Assembly (NCBI GenBank): GCA_900317635.1
Contig: ONHN01000008.1
Span: forward strand, 2,583-65,595
DNA length: 63,013 nt
Source of the DNA: an uncultured Prevotellaceae bacterium
Lineage (GTDB): Bacteria; Bacteroidota; Bacteroidia; Bacteroidales; Bacteroidaceae
Reading direction: 5' to 3'
Shown here: in pieces, positions 1-8,434 of the stretch
Layout: every line of letters starts with the position of its first letter
How positions within the stretch are numbered: the first letter of the stretch is position 1
Translations under genes and position numbers: made by a program
Notes under the pieces: model-generated
Database searches by the model: none
What the model was told of the DNA's origin: nothing
What the model saw: only the letters and a program-made list of their open reading frames with translations

Positions 1-143
1 CGGGCGAGGCGCCTGCGCTCCCAGGGGGGGGCTACGCCTGCGATGTTTGCGGGCGAGGCGCCCGCGCTCCCAGGGGGGCTACGCCTGCGATGGTTGCGGG
101 CGAGGCGCCCGCGCTCCCAGGGGGGCTACGCCTGCGATTAGCG
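1..143. repeat. 47-bp GC-rich tandem repeat, three copies, continuing off the window edge
   Basis: Units begin at 1, 50 and 97, each with CGGGCGAGGCGC, then CTCCCAGGGGG, then GGCTACGCCTGCGAT. Unit 1 has one extra G in its G run. The array abuts a run of 7-bp repeats (148-194). A diverged single copy in reverse orientation lies at about 24665-24712. It is non-coding in my reading; open frames across it are low-complexity artefacts. Confidence 0.85.
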
Positions 144-147
144 CGGT

Positions 148-194
148 TGCAACTCGTCACTTGTCACTCGTCACTTGTCTCTTGTCACTCGTCG
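148..194. repeat. Family A heptamer arm overlapping the end of the AAA ATPase gene
   Basis: Tandem 7-bp units of the type CTCGTCA/CTTGTCA. The minus-strand reading of this array supplies the last codons (Thr-Asp-Glu) and the TGA stop (185-187) of the ATPase gene. The upstream repeat contributes the GGCTACG word that forms the core of the other family A elements. Confidence 0.8.
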
Positions 195-1021
195 GTTTCC
201 ATCGTGATGTCCGAGACTTCGGTGACGCAGTCTTGCCAGCCGTCCATGATGAGGGCAGGGCTGTGGGTGGTGAGAATGATTTGTGCGTTGGGATTGAGTT
301 CGCGGACGATGCTGACGAGTCGTTGCTGCCATTCGAAGTGGAGGCTGGCTTCTGGTTCGTCCATAAAGAGGACGTAGGGCTGACGGTCTTGCGTCAGTGC
401 GGTGAGGAGTATGAGCAAGAGTTGTTTTTCGCCGCTTGATAGTAGGTATGGTGAGAGCGGTTCGTCGTATTGGATGAAGCGCAGTTCGCCACTATCGCGG
501 TCAATCTTCTTCCCTGTTTGCGCAAAGAGTTCGTCCACGATGTCGAGGAATCGCGTTTTTGCATCCACAACTTGTTGCGCCTCTTGCTGGGCGTTGGGTT
601 TTCCCGAGGTGAGTAGGGTAATCATTCGGTTGCCGATGCTGAGCTGATAGTCGAGGTATCGTCGGCCTATTTGGTAGAGTTGCCAGTCGAGTTCTGTGCG
701 CAGGTTGAGGTTTGTGAGCTTGGCCATGCTGTCGGTTTGCAGGAAGGCTCGGTCGAAGCTGCGCAGGATATCGTAGCGTATGGCGTCGGCATTGGCCGGG
801 GCGAAGTGCATCGTTACGCCGTGGCGCGTAGCACAGAGCAGCTCGCCTGAAGTGGGTGCTGTGCGCAGGTGGGCTGTGAGCTTGTTGAGAATGGTGCTTT
901 TCCCCTCGCCGTTGCGTCCGGAAAGGATGTTGACGTCGGGGCGTAGTTGCCAGCGAATGTGCTTGCGGCCTTTCCAGAGGCTCTGGATTTCGATAGAGGC
1001 GATGTAGTTGGCGTATGTCAT
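185..1021 (-). CDS. AAA/ABC-type ATPase of the RecF/SMC-like AAA_21 group
   Basis: A 278-residue stand-alone ATPase. Walker A GRNGEGKST is at residues 35-43, an ABC-type signature LSSGEKQ at 194-200, Walker B with DEPEASLH at 221-228, and a switch histidine in TTHSP at 251-255. This motif order is that of predicted 'ATP-binding protein' AAA_21 families related to RecF and OLD-type ATPases. No nuclease (TOPRIM) domain follows and no toxin or nuclease partner is visible, although the window edge hides what lies downstream. The substrate is unknown. The ATG at 1021 is used; the gene is divergent from the outer membrane protein gene. Its 3' end runs into a heptamer repeat array that provides the stop codon. 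The ATPase fold is certain, the function is not. Confidence 0.85.
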   Translation of the reverse strand: MTYANYIASIEIQSLWKGRKHIRWQLRPDVNILSGRNGEGKSTILNKLTAHLRTAPTSGELLCATRHGVTMHFAPANADAIRYDILRSFDRAFLQTDSMAKLTNLNLRTELDWQLYQIGRRYLDYQLSIGNRMITLLTSGKPNAQQEAQQVVDAKTRFLDIVDELFAQTGKKIDRDSGELRFIQYDEPLSPYLLSSGEKQLLLILLTALTQDRQPYVLFMDEPEASLHFEWQQRLVSIVRELNPNAQIILTTHSPALIMDGWQDCVTEVSDITMETDE

Positions 1022-1106
1022 GGTTGTCGGGATAATGTCTATTGCGCTTCAAAGTTACGTCTTTTTGCTGTTATACGCGCTTAGGTTGGCGAAGAAAACG
1101 GCCTTT

Positions 1107-1140
1107 TTTGCGAAATTTCCGATAAATCGTATTATTTTTG
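1107..1140 (+). promoter_or_regulatory. Bacteroidota-type promoter for the outer membrane protein gene
   Basis: TTTG (1107-1110) and TATTTTTG (1133-1140) match the -33 TTTG and -7 TAnnTTTG elements, with a 22-bp spacer. It lies about 100 bp before the ATG at 1240. This supports the ATG over an upstream TTG (1138), which falls inside the promoter. Confidence 0.65.
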
Positions 1141-1239
1141 CGCTTGCATCTTAAACCTTTAAGGCTTTATCTTGTCAAAAAGAGCGTTGACACGCAATAT
1201 GCAAACACCCCTACACACACAATATTATTATATGTACGT

Positions 1240-4200
1240 ATGAAGAAAAGTTTGTTTCTTCTTTTCTCTTTGTTTATGCTGTCTTTGACCTTGCCAGCCC
1301 AGGTTGTGATTACGGGCGACGTTGAGGACGGCGAGTTACGTCAGAAGATGGTTTACGCCACCGCCGCCATTTTGCAGAAAGACGGCCGTGTGGTGAAAGG
1401 AACGATGACCGACAGCATTGGGCGCTATCGGTTGGAGATGCCCACGACTGGCAACTATCGGGTTCGGCTGAGTTCCATTGGCTATAAGACGCAAATTCTT
1501 CCCGTCACGTTTGAAGAAGGGCAGGACACGGTGCGCTTGGCCACCGTGGTGCTTGAGCAAGATGCCAGCACGTTGGGCACCGCCGTTGTGACGGCCACCG
1601 CCGCGCGCGTGGAGCAGGTAGGCGATACGACGCAGTTCAGTGCCTCGGCCTATCGCACGCCCGAGGGGTCAACGCTCGAAGCCCTCGTCAAGCAACTGCC
1701 TGGCGTTGAGGTGAGCGATGACGGCACCATCAAGTGGAACGGCAAGACCGTGACGGAGTTCCTCGTCAACGGCAAGGACTTCTTTAAGGGCGACACGAAG
1801 GTGGCTATGAAGAACTTGTCGACGGACCTTGTCAGCAAGATAAAGGCCTACGACAAGAAGAGCGACTATACCGAGCAGACAGGTATAGAAGACGGCGAGG
1901 AAACCACGGTGCTCGACATTATGACGAAGCGCGAGTTGAACCAGTCGTGGGTGACGAACGTCGATGTGGCCTATGGTAATCACCATCGCTACAGTGGGCG
2001 TGTTTTCGCCACGCGCTTTACAGACCAAAGTCGCATCACCGTTTTCGGATCGGCCAACAACACGGGCGACCGTGGTTTTGGCGGTCCGCGCGGTTTCGGT
2101 GGGCAGTCGGGCTTGACGGCCTCGAAGATGGCTGGCCTTGACGGAACGTGGGACAACGGCAAGAAGAAGCGCGAGGGAGGCCGCTTCGAAATTGGTGGTT
2201 CGGCCAACTACAGCCATACCGGCAACGACCTTATCTCCCTTTCAAACTCCGAAACATTCCTTACGAGCGGTGCCTCCAAATCGTTCAGCAATGCTCGCAG
2301 CCAGAGCGGTAGCCATTCCACCTCGGTGCGTGCCAATATGCGTTTGCAGTGGAACCCCGACTCGCTGACGTTTATCAACCTTCGCCCGCAGTTTACGCAT
2401 AGCGACAGCCACAACAGTGGCGACAGCTACACCGCCACCTTCAACGACGACCCTTACGCCCTTGACGGCGTGGTGGACCCCCTTGCGCAAGACAGCCTTG
2501 ATGCGCTCAAGGCCATCACCGTGAACCGCAACCGCCGCGAGACGCTGGGCAACTCGGTGAGCAATTCGTTTGGTGTGAACCTGAACATTATCCGTCGTTT
2601 TGGCAGCAACGGTCGCAACCTGAGCTTGCGCGGACAATATAACTATACGCACAGCCACAGCAACGCCTACAGCATTTCCAACATTACGTATTATAATGGA
2701 ACTTCTCCCAGCTTCTTGAACCAATATACCTACACGCCTTCAAAGAGCTGGAATGCTGGTGTTCGCTTAGGCTACGTAGAACCCTTAGGTAAGAACTGGT
2801 TTGCGGAATTACGCTACGACTACTCTTACCGCTACCAGGACAGCGACCGCTCGCTCTATGAGCTTGACAGCATCAAGACGGGCAGTTGGGGCGATCCCGC
2901 CAACTATCCGCCGATAGGCACGTTGCCAACGGAGGCCGACATCCTGCAAAGCGTTCGCGACGACTTCAACAGCCAGTACGCCACTTATCGCTACTCCAAC
3001 AACAACGTGAACGTGGGTGTGCGCTATACGACGGAGGCAATACGCTTCAGTGCTGGCGTTTCGTTCAATCCGCAACACACGAAGATGGAGTATAACCGTC
3101 CGGGCCAGAGCATCGACACGATCATTACGCGCAACGTGTTCAACGTTTCGCCCGACCTCCGTTTCCGTTATCGCTTCTCGCGCACCGACCAGGTTGAGCT
3201 TCGCTATCGCGGCAGTGCGTCGCAGCCTTCGATGACGCAACTGCTCGACGTTGTTGACGACAGCGACCCGCTGAACATATCGATGGGTAACCCTGGGCTG
3301 AAACCGTCGTGGAACAACAGCCTGCGCGCAGAATATCGTGCCTACAACGCCGAGCGTCAGGCCGGAATGAATGCCAACCTCTCGTTCTCGTCAACCAGCA
3401 ACAGCATTTCAACGCGCATTGTCTATGACGACGCGACGGGCGTTCGCTATTCACGTCCTGAGAACATCAGCGGCATTTGGAATGCCAACGGGCGCTTTAT
3501 GTACAACTTTGGCTTTGGCCCTGAGAAACTCTTCACGCTGACCACGAATACCAGCCTCGGGTTCAGTCGCGACGTGGGCTACGTCAGTCGCACGGGTACG
3601 GCCGCCTTTACGCGCCAGCTGCTGCGTAGTTTTGCCAACCCCTACGCGCTGCGCTCTGAGCATAACTCCGATTATTACAGTGCTGTCTTCGACGCAGCCT
3701 CTACGCAGAAGAATGTGTCGAAGACGTGGAACGTTGGCGAGAGCCTGAACCTCAATTACCGTTCCACCTACTTCGACGTGGGCGTGCTCGGAACGCTGAA
3801 CTTCCAGAGTGCCCGCAACAGCGTCAGCACAGCCAGCAACCTCGACACCTGGCACTTTTCCTACGGACTTTCGGGCAACGCTACGTTGCCTTGGGGCAGT
3901 ACGTCGCTCTCTACCGACATCCGCATGAGTTCGCGTCGCGGTTATTCCAACTCGGCCATGAATACGAACGAAGTGTTGTGGAACGCGCAGGTATCGCAGA
4001 GTTTCCTTAAGGGTAACGCGCTGACCGTAAGCGTTCAGTTCTACGACATTCTGCACCAACAGAGCAACATCAGTCGCGTTATCAACGCGCAGTTGCGTCG
4101 CGACACGGAGACCAATGCTATCAACAGCTACTTTATGGTGCACGTCATCTATAAGCTGAACATCTTCGCAGGCAAGAGCAACATGAGTCGCGACGGCGAC

Positions 4201-4326
4201 CGCGATGGTGAAGGCCCGCGTGGCGGACGCGACGGCGAGGGTCCGCGCGGCGGCATGGGTGGCCCTGGCGGTGGCATGGGTGGCCCTGGCGGTGGCATGG
4301 GCGGCCCTGGCGGTGGACGGTTTTGA
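1240..4326 (+). CDS. Outer membrane beta-barrel protein with carboxypeptidase-regulatory-like N-domain and Gly-rich tail
   Basis: A 1028-residue protein starting at the ATG that gives a clean signal peptide (MKKSLFLLFSLFMLSLTLPAQ). Residues of about 25-125 resemble the CarboxypepD_reg-like beta-sandwich. A plug-like stretch with 'LVKQLPGVEVSDDGTIKWNGK' character follows, then a long Tyr/Asn/Ser-rich barrel of the OMP_b-brl_3 kind found in TonB-dependent-receptor-like Bacteroidota proteins. The C-terminus does not end at the barrel: it continues with two RDGEGPRGG units and three MGGPGGG units, encoded by 27-bp and 21-bp DNA repeats. It probably acts as an outer membrane transporter or assembly factor; the ligand cannot be told. 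The M1 peptidase and symporter genes follow, the first after 62 bp that include a C9 tract. Confidence 0.85.
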   Translation: MKKSLFLLFSLFMLSLTLPAQVVITGDVEDGELRQKMVYATAAILQKDGRVVKGTMTDSIGRYRLEMPTTGNYRVRLSSIGYKTQILPVTFEEGQDTVRLATVVLEQDASTLGTAVVTATAARVEQVGDTTQFSASAYRTPEGSTLEALVKQLPGVEVSDDGTIKWNGKTVTEFLVNGKDFFKGDTKVAMKNLSTDLVSKIKAYDKKSDYTEQTGIEDGEETTVLDIMTKRELNQSWVTNVDVAYGNHHRYSGRVFATRFTDQSRITVFGSANNTGDRGFGGPRGFGGQSGLTASKMAGLDGTWDNGKKKREGGRFEIGGSANYSHTGNDLISLSNSETFLTSGASKSFSNARSQSGSHSTSVRANMRLQWNPDSLTFINLRPQFTHSDSHNSGDSYTATFNDDPYALDGVVDPLAQDSLDALKAITVNRNRRETLGNSVSNSFGVNLNIIRRFGSNGRNLSLRGQYNYTHSHSNAYSISNITYYNGTSPSFLNQYTYTPSKSWNAGVRLGYVEPLGKNWFAELRYDYSYRYQDSDRSLYELDSIKTGSWGDPANYPPIGTLPTEADILQSVRDDFNSQYATYRYSNNNVNVGVRYTTEAIRFSAGVSFNPQHTKMEYNRPGQSIDTIITRNVFNVSPDLRFRYRFSRTDQVELRYRGSASQPSMTQLLDVVDDSDPLNISMGNPGLKPSWNNSLRAEYRAYNAERQAGMNANLSFSSTSNSISTRIVYDDATGVRYSRPENISGIWNANGRFMYNFGFGPEKLFTLTTNTSLGFSRDVGYVSRTGTAAFTRQLLRSFANPYALRSEHNSDYYSAVFDAASTQKNVSKTWNVGESLNLNYRSTYFDVGVLGTLNFQSARNSVSTASNLDTWHFSYGLSGNATLPWGSTSLSTDIRMSSRRGYSNSAMNTNEVLWNAQVSQSFLKGNALTVSVQFYDILHQQSNISRVINAQLRRDTETNAINSYFMVHVIYKLNIFAGKSNMSRDGDRDGEGPRGGRDGEGPRGGMGGPGGGMGGPGGGMGGPGGGRF
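4252..4314 (+). repeat. 21-bp coding tandem repeat, three copies
   Basis: Units at 4252-4272, 4273-4293 and 4294-4314 differ at a single base and encode Gly-Met-Gly-Gly-Pro-Gly-Gly. They are preceded by two 27-bp units encoding RDGEGPRGG. Such repeats can gain or lose units by slippage without breaking the frame. Confidence 0.9.
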
Positions 4327-4347
4327 TGCAGTAGCAGTGTTGTTCTA

Positions 4348-4356
4348 CCCCCCCCC
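4348..4356 (+). repeat. C9 homopolymer tract between outer membrane protein and peptidase genes
   Basis: Nine consecutive cytosines, 22 bp after the barrel protein stop and 32 bp before the peptidase start. Tracts of this length are prone to slippage and could alter leader spacing or readthrough. Confidence 0.8.
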
Positions 4357-4388
4357 AGAAACTCCTCATACATAAGAAACATGGATAT

Positions 4389-6920
4389 ATGATGCATCGC
4401 TTATACTCGTTCTTTGTAGCCCTCATAGTATGTCCGTCGGTCTTTGCCGACGGACTGCTTGATTGTGGGGTGTCGGAGTCGTTGGCGCAGTGGCGGCGGG
4501 CGCAGATTTCCGACGTGCGCTACGACCTTCATTTCCGCTTGCCAGCCAGTAAGGCTGAGGCCGTCACGGGAGTGTTGTTGCTGACGTTTCGAAAAGTGAA
4601 CGCAGGCGACGTGGTGGTTGACTTCTGTGGGAAGATAGATAATAATGTATGTCGTGTTGATGGGAGGGCGGTTCGGTGTGACGTACGTAACGAGCACCTT
4701 GTTTTTGCCGACAGCCTGCTGCGTGTGGGTCAGGAACACACCCTTGTCCTCATGTTTACGTCGCAGGACGCGGCCCTCAATCGGCGCGACGGATACCTCT
4801 ACACGCTCTTCGTGCCCGACCGCGCCCGCACGGCCTTTCCCTGTTTCGACCAGCCCGACCTGAAAGCACGCTACACCCTGACGCTGACATTGCCTGCCGA
4901 CTGGGAAGCCCTTAGTACGGGGCGCGTGGCAGCAAGTTCTTCCGGCAGTCAGAGCGCGCAGGGCAGGGGAGAGAAGACGCTGCATTTCTCCGAGACTTTG
5001 CCCCTGCCAACCTATCTTTTCTCGTTTACGGCAGGAAAGTTTAGGAAATATGAAGCTACGCGCAACGGGCGACTTATCACGGCCCTTTATCTTGAAACCG
5101 ACTCGGCGAAGGTGGCCCAGTTGCCAGAGGTGTTTGACGAAGTGGCTCTTTCGCTTGGAGCGTTGGAGGACTACACGGCCATGCCCTGTCCCTTTCCCGA
5201 CTACGGCCTTTGCATCCTGCCCGCTTATCAGTTTGGCGGCATGGAGCACCCGGGTGCTATCCAGCTGACCGACCACGACGTTTTTCTTGACTGTCATCCC
5301 ACGCTGTCCGAACGCTTCCGGCGGCTCGAACTCATTGCCCACGAAACGGCGCACCTATGGTTTGGCGACTGCGTGACGATGCGCTGGTTTGACGACGTAT
5401 GGACCAAAGAAGTTTTTGCCAACTTCTTAGCAGCCAAGGTAGCCCGCCGGCAGTTTCCCTCGCTCGACTACAACACCAGTTTCCTGCGCGTTTACAAGCG
5501 CAGTGCGCTCTCCACCGACCGCACGTCTGGTACTCACCCCATTCGCCAACCCTTGTCGAACCTAAACCGTGCAGGTTTGCTCTACGGCAACATCATCTAT
5601 AAGAAAGCACCCTGCGTGATGCGCCAACTCGAAACGTTGCTTGGCGAGGACGGTCTGCGCGAGGGGCTGAGGCTGTACCTGAAACGCTACGCCTACGCTA
5701 ACGCTACGTGGGACGAACTGGTGGCATGTCTCGACGAGGCCTGCACCGGCCGCGATGTAAAGGATTTCAGCCGGGCGTGGGTATATGAGGGCAGTTTGCC
5801 GCGCGTGGAAGTGTCGGTGAGCCCTGCTGCCGACACGCTCGTTGTGCGCTCTACGGCTCCTGCTGCGGGACGCTGGCGCCAGCAGTTCTGCGTGGCCCTG
5901 TTTTGTAAGGGCGAGTCTGCGCCTATCGTTCAGCCCGTCGTTTTGTCCGACACCTTGCAACGTTTGCCCCTTTCGCTCCCTTCCAAACTGCGCTGGCTCC
6001 TGCCCGATTGCTACGGCACGGGTTATGGTCAGTTTGTGGTTGATGCCGAAATGCTGAAGGACGTAGGCATGGCCATACCGAAACTGCCTGAGGCCATGCG
6101 CCTACCAGCAATGATGACGGTGTTTGAAAACTGGCAAGTGGGCGTATTGACAGCGCGGCAGTGCTACATGATAATGATGTTTGCCTTGTTAGAGGAAATG
6201 GACGAACAGCGTGCCGACGTGCTCTGCCAATATCTTAGGGCAACGTTGCCCTATCTTTCAGCGTCGGAACGTTCCGTGGCGGAATTCGAACTCTTCGAGA
6301 TAGGGCGAGTACATCCCGAGGCTGCTGTCCGCAAACTCATCATGCGCATGCTCTCAACCAATGTGCTGACGGAGGAGGGAGCGGAGCAACTTTATTCACT
6401 TTGGGCCGACCCCTACCTTTATCCTTTCGGTGAGCGCGAGCGTATGCGCATAGCCTACTACTTGGCCGTTTTGTATCCCGAGAGTGCAGAGCAGATACTA
6501 TCCTTTGAGCGCAACAACTTGACGAGCGAGCTATTGCGTCAAGAGTTCGATTTCGTAGCTCGCGCCTGCACACCCGACACCGCTCGCCAGGTAGCCCTTT
6601 TCCGCTCGTTTCTGCAAGCCGAAAACCGAAGGCCCGAAGCGTGGACTGCCTCGGCCCTCGCGCTGTTATGTCATCCAGCCCGTTCGGAGCAAGCCGCCTC
6701 CTACGTATATGATGCGCTTTGTGCTTTGCCCGACGTGCAGCGCACGGGCGACATCTTTTTCCCCACGAATTGGCTGAACGCCCTGCTCAGCGGTCAACGT
6801 TCGCAGGCAGCACGTAGTGGCGTGGAACGATATTTAGCTACCCATCCCGAGCTGCCGCACGACCTACGGCTGAAGCTCCTGCAAGCAGCCGACGAACTGT
6901 TGCGGACGACAGCGAAATAG
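4389..6920 (+). CDS. M1 family zinc aminopeptidase, exported
   Basis: An 843-residue M1 metallopeptidase with a signal peptide (residues 1-20). The zinc site is HETAH at 318-322 with the third ligand Glu341, the exact HEXXH-X18-E spacing. The substrate N-terminus-binding motif is GGMEH (283-287), a variant of GxMEN with His in place of Asn. The motif IIYKKAPCVM at about 413-422 carries the transition-state tyrosine. A helical C-terminal domain follows. It should remove N-terminal residues from peptides in the periplasm or at the surface. Two adjacent ATGs (4389, 4392) are possible starts. It lies between an outer membrane protein gene and a sodium symporter gene, separated by 62 and 37 bp, which suggests one transcript for peptide capture, trimming and uptake. 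That pathway is inference. Confidence 0.9.
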   Translation: MMHRLYSFFVALIVCPSVFADGLLDCGVSESLAQWRRAQISDVRYDLHFRLPASKAEAVTGVLLLTFRKVNAGDVVVDFCGKIDNNVCRVDGRAVRCDVRNEHLVFADSLLRVGQEHTLVLMFTSQDAALNRRDGYLYTLFVPDRARTAFPCFDQPDLKARYTLTLTLPADWEALSTGRVAASSSGSQSAQGRGEKTLHFSETLPLPTYLFSFTAGKFRKYEATRNGRLITALYLETDSAKVAQLPEVFDEVALSLGALEDYTAMPCPFPDYGLCILPAYQFGGMEHPGAIQLTDHDVFLDCHPTLSERFRRLELIAHETAHLWFGDCVTMRWFDDVWTKEVFANFLAAKVARRQFPSLDYNTSFLRVYKRSALSTDRTSGTHPIRQPLSNLNRAGLLYGNIIYKKAPCVMRQLETLLGEDGLREGLRLYLKRYAYANATWDELVACLDEACTGRDVKDFSRAWVYEGSLPRVEVSVSPAADTLVVRSTAPAAGRWRQQFCVALFCKGESAPIVQPVVLSDTLQRLPLSLPSKLRWLLPDCYGTGYGQFVVDAEMLKDVGMAIPKLPEAMRLPAMMTVFENWQVGVLTARQCYMIMMFALLEEMDEQRADVLCQYLRATLPYLSASERSVAEFELFEIGRVHPEAAVRKLIMRMLSTNVLTEEGAEQLYSLWADPYLYPFGERERMRIAYYLAVLYPESAEQILSFERNNLTSELLRQEFDFVARACTPDTARQVALFRSFLQAENRRPEAWTASALALLCHPARSEQAASYVYDALCALPDVQRTGDIFFPTNWLNALLSGQRSQAARSGVERYLATHPELPHDLRLKLLQAADELLRTTAK

Positions 6921-6957
6921 GTCTTCAGGCTTTGCTAAACACACATCTATTATATAT

Positions 6958-8409
6958 ATGACGCTCATAGTCCTCACGGCCATCCTTCTTTATATGCTGC
7001 TATTGTTCGTCGTTTCGCGGCTATCGCGCAGCGGCGGGACAAACGATGCGTTTTTTCGTGCCGAACGGCGTTCGCCATGGTGGCTCGTGGCGTTTGGGAT
7101 GATAGGCGCCAGCGTTAGCGGTGTGAGCCTTGTTAGCGTGCCGGGATGGGTGCGCGCAACGGGGATGACTTACTTGCAGATGTGCGTGGGTTTCTTTGCG
7201 GGCTACGTGGTGATTTCGTTCGTGCTGCTTCCGCTCTACTATCGTTTGCGCTTGACGAGCATCTACGTGTATCTGTCAGAGCGTTTCGGACCGCGAAGCC
7301 ACAGGACGGGGGCTTTGTTTTTCCTGCTGAGCAAGCTGACGGGGGCGGCGGCACGTCTCTACCTTGCCTGCCTCGTGTTGCATCAGTTAGCCTTAGCCCC
7401 GTTAGGCCTTCCCTTTGGCTTGACCGTGGCGTTCGTGCTACTTTCCATCTATCTCTATACGCGGCGCAGCGGAATGGCCACGTTGGTGCGTACCGACGCG
7501 CTGCAAACGCTTTGTATGTTGCTGGCGACGTTGGGCGTTTTGTGGGGCGTGGCCGAACGGATGCAATTAGACGTGGCTGGCATCGTGGCCCTCGTAGGCG
7601 ATAGCGAGATGGGGCGTGTGTTTTGTTGGGAGTGGGGTAGTGCGCAATGCTTTTGGCGACAGTTCCTCAGTGGTATGTTCATAACCATCGTCATGACAGG
7701 CCTTGACCAGGACATGATGCAGAAGAACCTGACGTGTCCGCGCCTGCGCGATGCACAGAAGGACATGTGCTTTTATGGTGCCTGCTTCTTGCCCGTCAAT
7801 TTGTTGTTCCTCGTCTTGGGTGTTTTGCTTTATAGTTATGCTGTAGGTAAAGGCATTGCTTTGCCTGCAGAAGGCGACCGCGTCCTGCCCTACCTCGTGG
7901 GCATCGGTGCTTTGGGCACGTGGGTGGTATTTCCTTTCACGATAGGCATAGTGGCCGCCGCGTTGTCCAGTGCCGACAGTGCGATGACGTCGCTCACGAC
8001 CAGCGTGTGCGTAGATTTCATCAACGTGGAGCGAGCTGACTACGGGCAGCAGCGAGCTGAGCGCATGCGGCGACGCGTCCACGTGGGCGTTGTTGTGGCT
8101 TTTGCCCTCTGCATCGGCCTTTTTGCCTTAGCAGGCGGCGGCACCATCATCGATACCATTTATCGCATGGCGGGCTATACCTACGGTCCCTTACTTGGCC
8201 TCTTCGGTTTTGGCTTGATGTCGAAAAGGCGCGTGCGCGACCGCTTTGTGCCGCTTGTAGCCGTGGCAGCTCCTATTGTCTGCGGGCTGCTCGACTATCT
8301 TGCCCCACGACTATGGGACTATCATTTCAGCTACGAACTACTCCTGCTTAACGCCTTGCTGACGGGCGCGGGACTTTGGATTTTATCGCTAAAAAACGGC
8401 GATTGCTGA
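6958..8409 (+). CDS. Sodium:solute symporter (SSS family)
   Basis: A 483-residue polytopic membrane protein with about 13 hydrophobic segments and the LeuT-fold features of the SSS family (SGG near residue 25, SVSGVSLVSVPGW at about 51-63, a GLDQDMMQ stretch near 248, AALSSADSAMTSL near 339-351). It imports an organic solute with sodium; the substrate cannot be read from sequence. Bacteroidota relatives are often annotated as sialic acid, proline or sugar symporters. It follows the M1 peptidase gene by 37 bp on the same strand, making an amino acid or small peptide plausible. The stop codon TGA (8407-8409) begins the loop of the terminator hairpin, so the transcript probably ends immediately after the coding region. 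Confidence 0.88.
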   Translation: MTLIVLTAILLYMLLLFVVSRLSRSGGTNDAFFRAERRSPWWLVAFGMIGASVSGVSLVSVPGWVRATGMTYLQMCVGFFAGYVVISFVLLPLYYRLRLTSIYVYLSERFGPRSHRTGALFFLLSKLTGAAARLYLACLVLHQLALAPLGLPFGLTVAFVLLSIYLYTRRSGMATLVRTDALQTLCMLLATLGVLWGVAERMQLDVAGIVALVGDSEMGRVFCWEWGSAQCFWRQFLSGMFITIVMTGLDQDMMQKNLTCPRLRDAQKDMCFYGACFLPVNLLFLVLGVLLYSYAVGKGIALPAEGDRVLPYLVGIGALGTWVVFPFTIGIVAAALSSADSAMTSLTTSVCVDFINVERADYGQQRAERMRRRVHVGVVVAFALCIGLFALAGGGTIIDTIYRMAGYTYGPLLGLFGFGLMSKRRVRDRFVPLVAVAAPIVCGLLDYLAPRLWDYHFSYELLLLNALLTGAGLWILSLKNGDC

Positions 8410-8422
8410 TTGGCAATCGCCG
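8397..8422. terminator. Bidirectional intrinsic terminator between converging genes
   Basis: A perfect 10-bp stem CGGCGATTGC/GCAATCGCCG encloses a 6-nt loop. It is preceded by A6 and followed by TTTT, so it can stop transcription from both sides. It serves the symporter gene (+), whose stop codon is in the loop, and the subtilase gene (-), which ends at 8435. Confidence 0.9.
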
Positions 8423-8434
8423 CTTTTGACTCGC

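Noticed and set aside
185-1021. The AAA ATPase as part of a phage defence pair (OLD/Septu-like)
   Set aside because: No nuclease or partner gene is visible, and the other side of the gene is outside the window; the sequence alone does not support a defence role.
1138-1240. Extended N-terminus of the outer membrane protein from a TTG
   Set aside because: The TTG lies inside the promoter, and the ATG at 1240 starts a typical signal peptide.
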